The notes below the pieces were generated by a model. It saw only the letters and a list, made by a program, of their open reading frames with translations, did no database searches and was not told where the DNA came from. A stretch of 7,164 nt of DNA from positions 1 through 7,164 of the forward strand of contig JAJYVJ010000084.1 in NCBI GenBank assembly GCA_021792045.1, in the 5' to 3' direction. The translations under genes were made by a program, and so were the position numbers. Shown piece after piece: positions 6,094-7,164 of this stretch (positions are counted from its first letter, which is position 1; every line of letters starts with the position of its first letter). This DNA comes from Thermoplasmata archaeon (lineage in GTDB: Archaea > Thermoplasmatota > Thermoplasmata > Thermoplasmatales > Thermoplasmataceae).

Positions 6094-6495
6094 TTACAAT
6101 TCCTCGTTTACAGGATTGCCATGCGGGCAAAGCTTTGGGTTTCCAAGGTTGGAAGAAAGGCGTTCAATCAGGTCGTGCTTAAACACGTAATCAATCTCAG
6201 AGGCGACCTCGCAACATTCACCTTTCGGAATGCCATAACTATAAAGCATAACCTCTATGATTCTGTGACTTTCGGTAACATCGTGGTAAATTTTCTTCCC
6301 GTTATCTGTTAATATTACCATACCTCCTTTCCTTGAAATTAGTCCTTTTGATTCAAGCTTATCAAGAAGCTGTATTGTAGTCGGAGGCTTGACCTTGAGT
6401 TTTTTAGAAAGGTCAATTAATCGATCAGGGAAACCTCCCTTTATATCGTTACCTATGAATACAAGACAATCTCTTTCTCTATGAGTTAATTCCAC
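6094..6495 (-). CDS. DtxR/MntR-family metal-dependent transcriptional regulator with unusual metal-site residues
   Basis: This 133-residue protein has an N-terminal winged helix (about residues 3-66). The recognition region reads DLSKKLKVKPPTTIQLLDKL (28-47), followed by ESKGLI and a wing ending ILTDNGKKI, as in the family pattern. A dimerisation/metal-binding helix pair follows (SHRIIEVML, 76-84; CEVASEIDYVF, 95-105), and the C-terminal LCPHGNPV (122-129) is a typical DtxR/IdeR-type ending. His77 aligns with a known ligand (His77 in MntR, His79 in DtxR), and Asp9 lies near the N-terminal ligand position. However, the usual Glu-His pair of the ligand helix reads Asp102-Tyr103, and a Cys94-Cys95 pair precedes it. 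Binding of a different metal, or loss of one site, is plausible. No C-terminal SH3-like domain is present, as in MntR. The start is GTG, the only plausible one. It probably represses its own operon through the inverted repeat upstream. Confidence 0.85.
   Translation of the reverse strand: MELTHRERDCLVFIGNDIKGGFPDRLIDLSKKLKVKPPTTIQLLDKLESKGLISRKGGMVILTDNGKKIYHDVTESHRIIEVMLYSYGIPKGECCEVASEIDYVFKHDLIERLSSNLGNPKLCPHGNPVNEEL
6101..6105 (-). promoter_or_regulatory. Shine-Dalgarno site for the transporter gene
   Basis: GAGGA on the minus strand, inside the last codons of the regulator gene, lies 7 bases before ATG 6093. It supports this start and coupled translation of regulator and transporter. 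Confidence 0.5.
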
Positions 6496-6511
6496 AACAA
6501 CTCGCCTTAAG

Positions 6512-6526
6512 TTAGTATTGCACTAA
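6512..6526. repeat. inverted repeat TTAGT-N5-ACTAA, candidate operator
   Basis: A perfect 5-bp inverted repeat with spacer ATTGC lies between the TATA box of the regulator gene and its expected transcription start. Binding here would block assembly of TBP/TFB/RNA polymerase, so it is a good candidate for autoregulation by the DtxR-like protein. A related site lies 45 bp upstream. Assignment to this regulator is inference. Confidence 0.5.
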
Positions 6527-6537
6527 TATATTTAAAC
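6524..6537 (-). promoter_or_regulatory. TATA-box promoter of the regulator-transporter operon
   Basis: On the minus strand GTTTAAATATATTA contains a TATA box (core about 6536-6529) centred 37 bases before the GTG start. An initiation site 24-26 bases downstream falls near 6507, giving a leader of about 11 bases. The box abuts and slightly overlaps the inverted repeat at 6512-6526. Confidence 0.6.
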
Positions 6538-6551
6538 ATTATGAAACATAA

Positions 6552-6571
6552 TTAAGTTGGGTATAACTAAC
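6552..6571. repeat. second related element, TTAAGTT-N7-ACTAAC
   Basis: This element shares TTAAGTT (6552-6558) with positions 6507-6513 and ACTAA with 6522-6526, with one base less between them. The arms GTT(GGG)-TATA-(ACT)AAC form an imperfect dyad. It starts 45 bp from the first site and lies upstream of the TATA box. It may be a second binding site for the same regulator. The similarity is short and in AT-rich DNA. Confidence 0.35.
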
Positions 6572-6695
6572 CACATTTATCTTGAGCAACCCTTAATACA
6601 GTTAATATCTAATTTGCATTGTGAATGATCAAGTTTTCAGTATCCTTACGAGATTACGAACGAAAATCGAATCATAGGTTGATCTGTACATTGTG

Positions 6696-6709
6696 GCGAA
6701 TATAAAATA
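6696..6709 (+). promoter_or_regulatory. TATA-box promoter of the NFACT/RqcH gene
   Basis: GCGAATATAAAATA contains a good archaeal TATA box (TATAAAATA, 6701-6709) preceded by a purine-rich stretch that could act as the B-recognition element. Its centre is about 31 bases before ATG 6736, so transcription would begin about 6 bases before the start codon. The absence of a Shine-Dalgarno there agrees with a leaderless or near-leaderless transcript. Confidence 0.65.
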
Positions 6710-6735
6710 AGGTCCGCTTAATTACTGATTGAAAA

Positions 6736-7164
6736 ATGAACCCAAGACCATCTTCAATAGATCTCTATGCGTTTGTCGAACTATACAGGAAGAAAATAGA
6801 GGAGGGGATAATAAAGAAGGTTTATCAGACAGGTAAAAACGATTTTCTTTTTCAGATTTATGGGCGCGATCACAAAAAATTCTATCTTTTTTTGTCTCCT
6901 ATTATGGGCTTTATGATTCATGATCTAGAAAGGCCTGAATCCCCATCTTCACTCATAATGCTACTTCGGAAAAAGGTCTCCGAGAAGAGAGTGGTTAGAT
7001 TTGAGCAAATAAATTTTGATAGGGTCCTGATGATCATTCTACACTCAGGGGAACAAATAATTTTTGAGATGTTTAGGAGCGGCAACGTCATAATAACCGA
7101 AGATGGAAAGATAACTTTTGCCTCTGAAACAAGAGAGTGGAAAAATAGAAAAATCGCAAACGGA
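6736..7164 (+). CDS. rqcH: NFACT-family ribosome quality-control protein (archaeal RqcH/Rqc2/NEMF homologue), N-terminal part
   Basis: The gene runs off the right edge. The 143 residues visible are the start of the NFACT-N domain. Proteins of this family bind the 60S/50S subunit with a stalled peptidyl-tRNA and, in bacteria and yeast, direct C-terminal tailing of the nascent chain. Key features are Asp9 in SIDLYAFV, KKVYQ (27-31), LLRKKV (76-81) and the Asp95-Arg96 pair in NFDR. Asp9 and the DR pair match the positions needed for tRNA binding and tailing in Rqc2/RqcH. Further on, FRSGNVIITEDGKI (113-126) and REWKNRKIANG (133-143) match the conserved E-x-F-G-x-G-N-x-x-L block and the R-x-W-x-x-R-x-I-x-x-G that follows it. 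The start ATG is placed by the TATA box just upstream and by the family N-terminus. It is divergent from the metal-regulator operon and probably unrelated to it. Confidence 0.9.
   Translation, partial: MNPRPSSIDLYAFVELYRKKIEEGIIKKVYQTGKNDFLFQIYGRDHKKFYLFLSPIMGFMIHDLERPESPSSLIMLLRKKVSEKRVVRFEQINFDRVLMIILHSGEQIIFEMFRSGNVIITEDGKITFASETREWKNRKIANG

Noticed and set aside
6601..6613. A third GTTA...CTAAT element at the same 45-bp spacing as the two candidate operators
   Set aside because: Only AT-rich half-site similarity with a four-base shorter core, too weak to call.
6646..6659. TTACGA direct repeat, and GATCAA/TTGATC inverted repeat around 6627-6684
   Set aside because: Six-base matches with no relation to a promoter or gene boundary, expected by chance.
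6625..6705. Small plus-strand ORF of 26 codons (starts MIKFSVSLRDYERK) in the divergent intergenic region
   Set aside because: It runs into the TATA box of the NFACT gene, has no recognisable motif or convincing promoter, and is of a length expected by chance.
1..7164. CRISPR array, tRNA or rRNA gene, insertion sequence or attachment site
   Set aside because: No regularly spaced repeats, tRNA-like cloverleaf, transposase motifs or terminal repeats were seen on either strand.

Overview
The window looks archaeal. Promoters have the TATA-box layout with very short or absent leaders, the last gene is an archaeal-type NFACT/RqcH protein, a DtxR/MntR-like regulator sits behind a TATA box, and the base composition is moderately AT-rich. 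An aerobic heme-copper oxidase tail followed by a membrane-anchored blue-copper protein with many N-glycosylation sequons fits an acidophilic or thermophilic Thermoplasmata-type archaeon. That placement is an inference from gene content, not from a search.

The left half (positions 1 to about 3935, plus strand) is the distal part of a respiratory operon. It starts inside the C-terminal end of heme-copper oxidase subunit I. A membrane-anchored mononuclear cupredoxin follows, overlapping by one base, then protoheme IX farnesyltransferase (CtaB, heme O synthase; ATGA overlap). Next come a 494-residue polytopic membrane protein of unknown function carrying a lone Cys-Gln-Cys-Glu motif (ATGA overlap) and a degenerate CPBP-type (CAAX-protease-like) membrane protein. 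The first three genes make sense together as electron entry, heme modification and catalysis at one terminal oxidase. The last two are candidates for assembly or accessory roles, but only by position.

The middle (3936-4094) is a short convergent intergenic region with T-rich terminator-like signals for both strands.

The right half (6495 down to 4095, minus strand) is a four-gene cluster: a DtxR/MntR-family regulator with an altered metal site, a NicO/NiCoT-like polytopic metal transporter candidate starting on the base after the regulator's stop codon, an alpha/beta-hydrolase-fold protein that seems to have lost its catalytic residues, and a hot-dog-fold acyl-CoA thioesterase overlapping it by 17 bases. 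The regulator's promoter contains an inverted repeat (TTAGT-N5-ACTAA) exactly where a repressor would block transcription. A related copy lies 45 bp further upstream. Regulator and transporter probably form a self-regulated metal-homeostasis unit.

After a 240-base divergent intergenic region, the window ends inside the N-terminal domain of an NFACT/RqcH ribosome quality-control protein on the plus strand, with a clear TATA box and an almost leaderless start.
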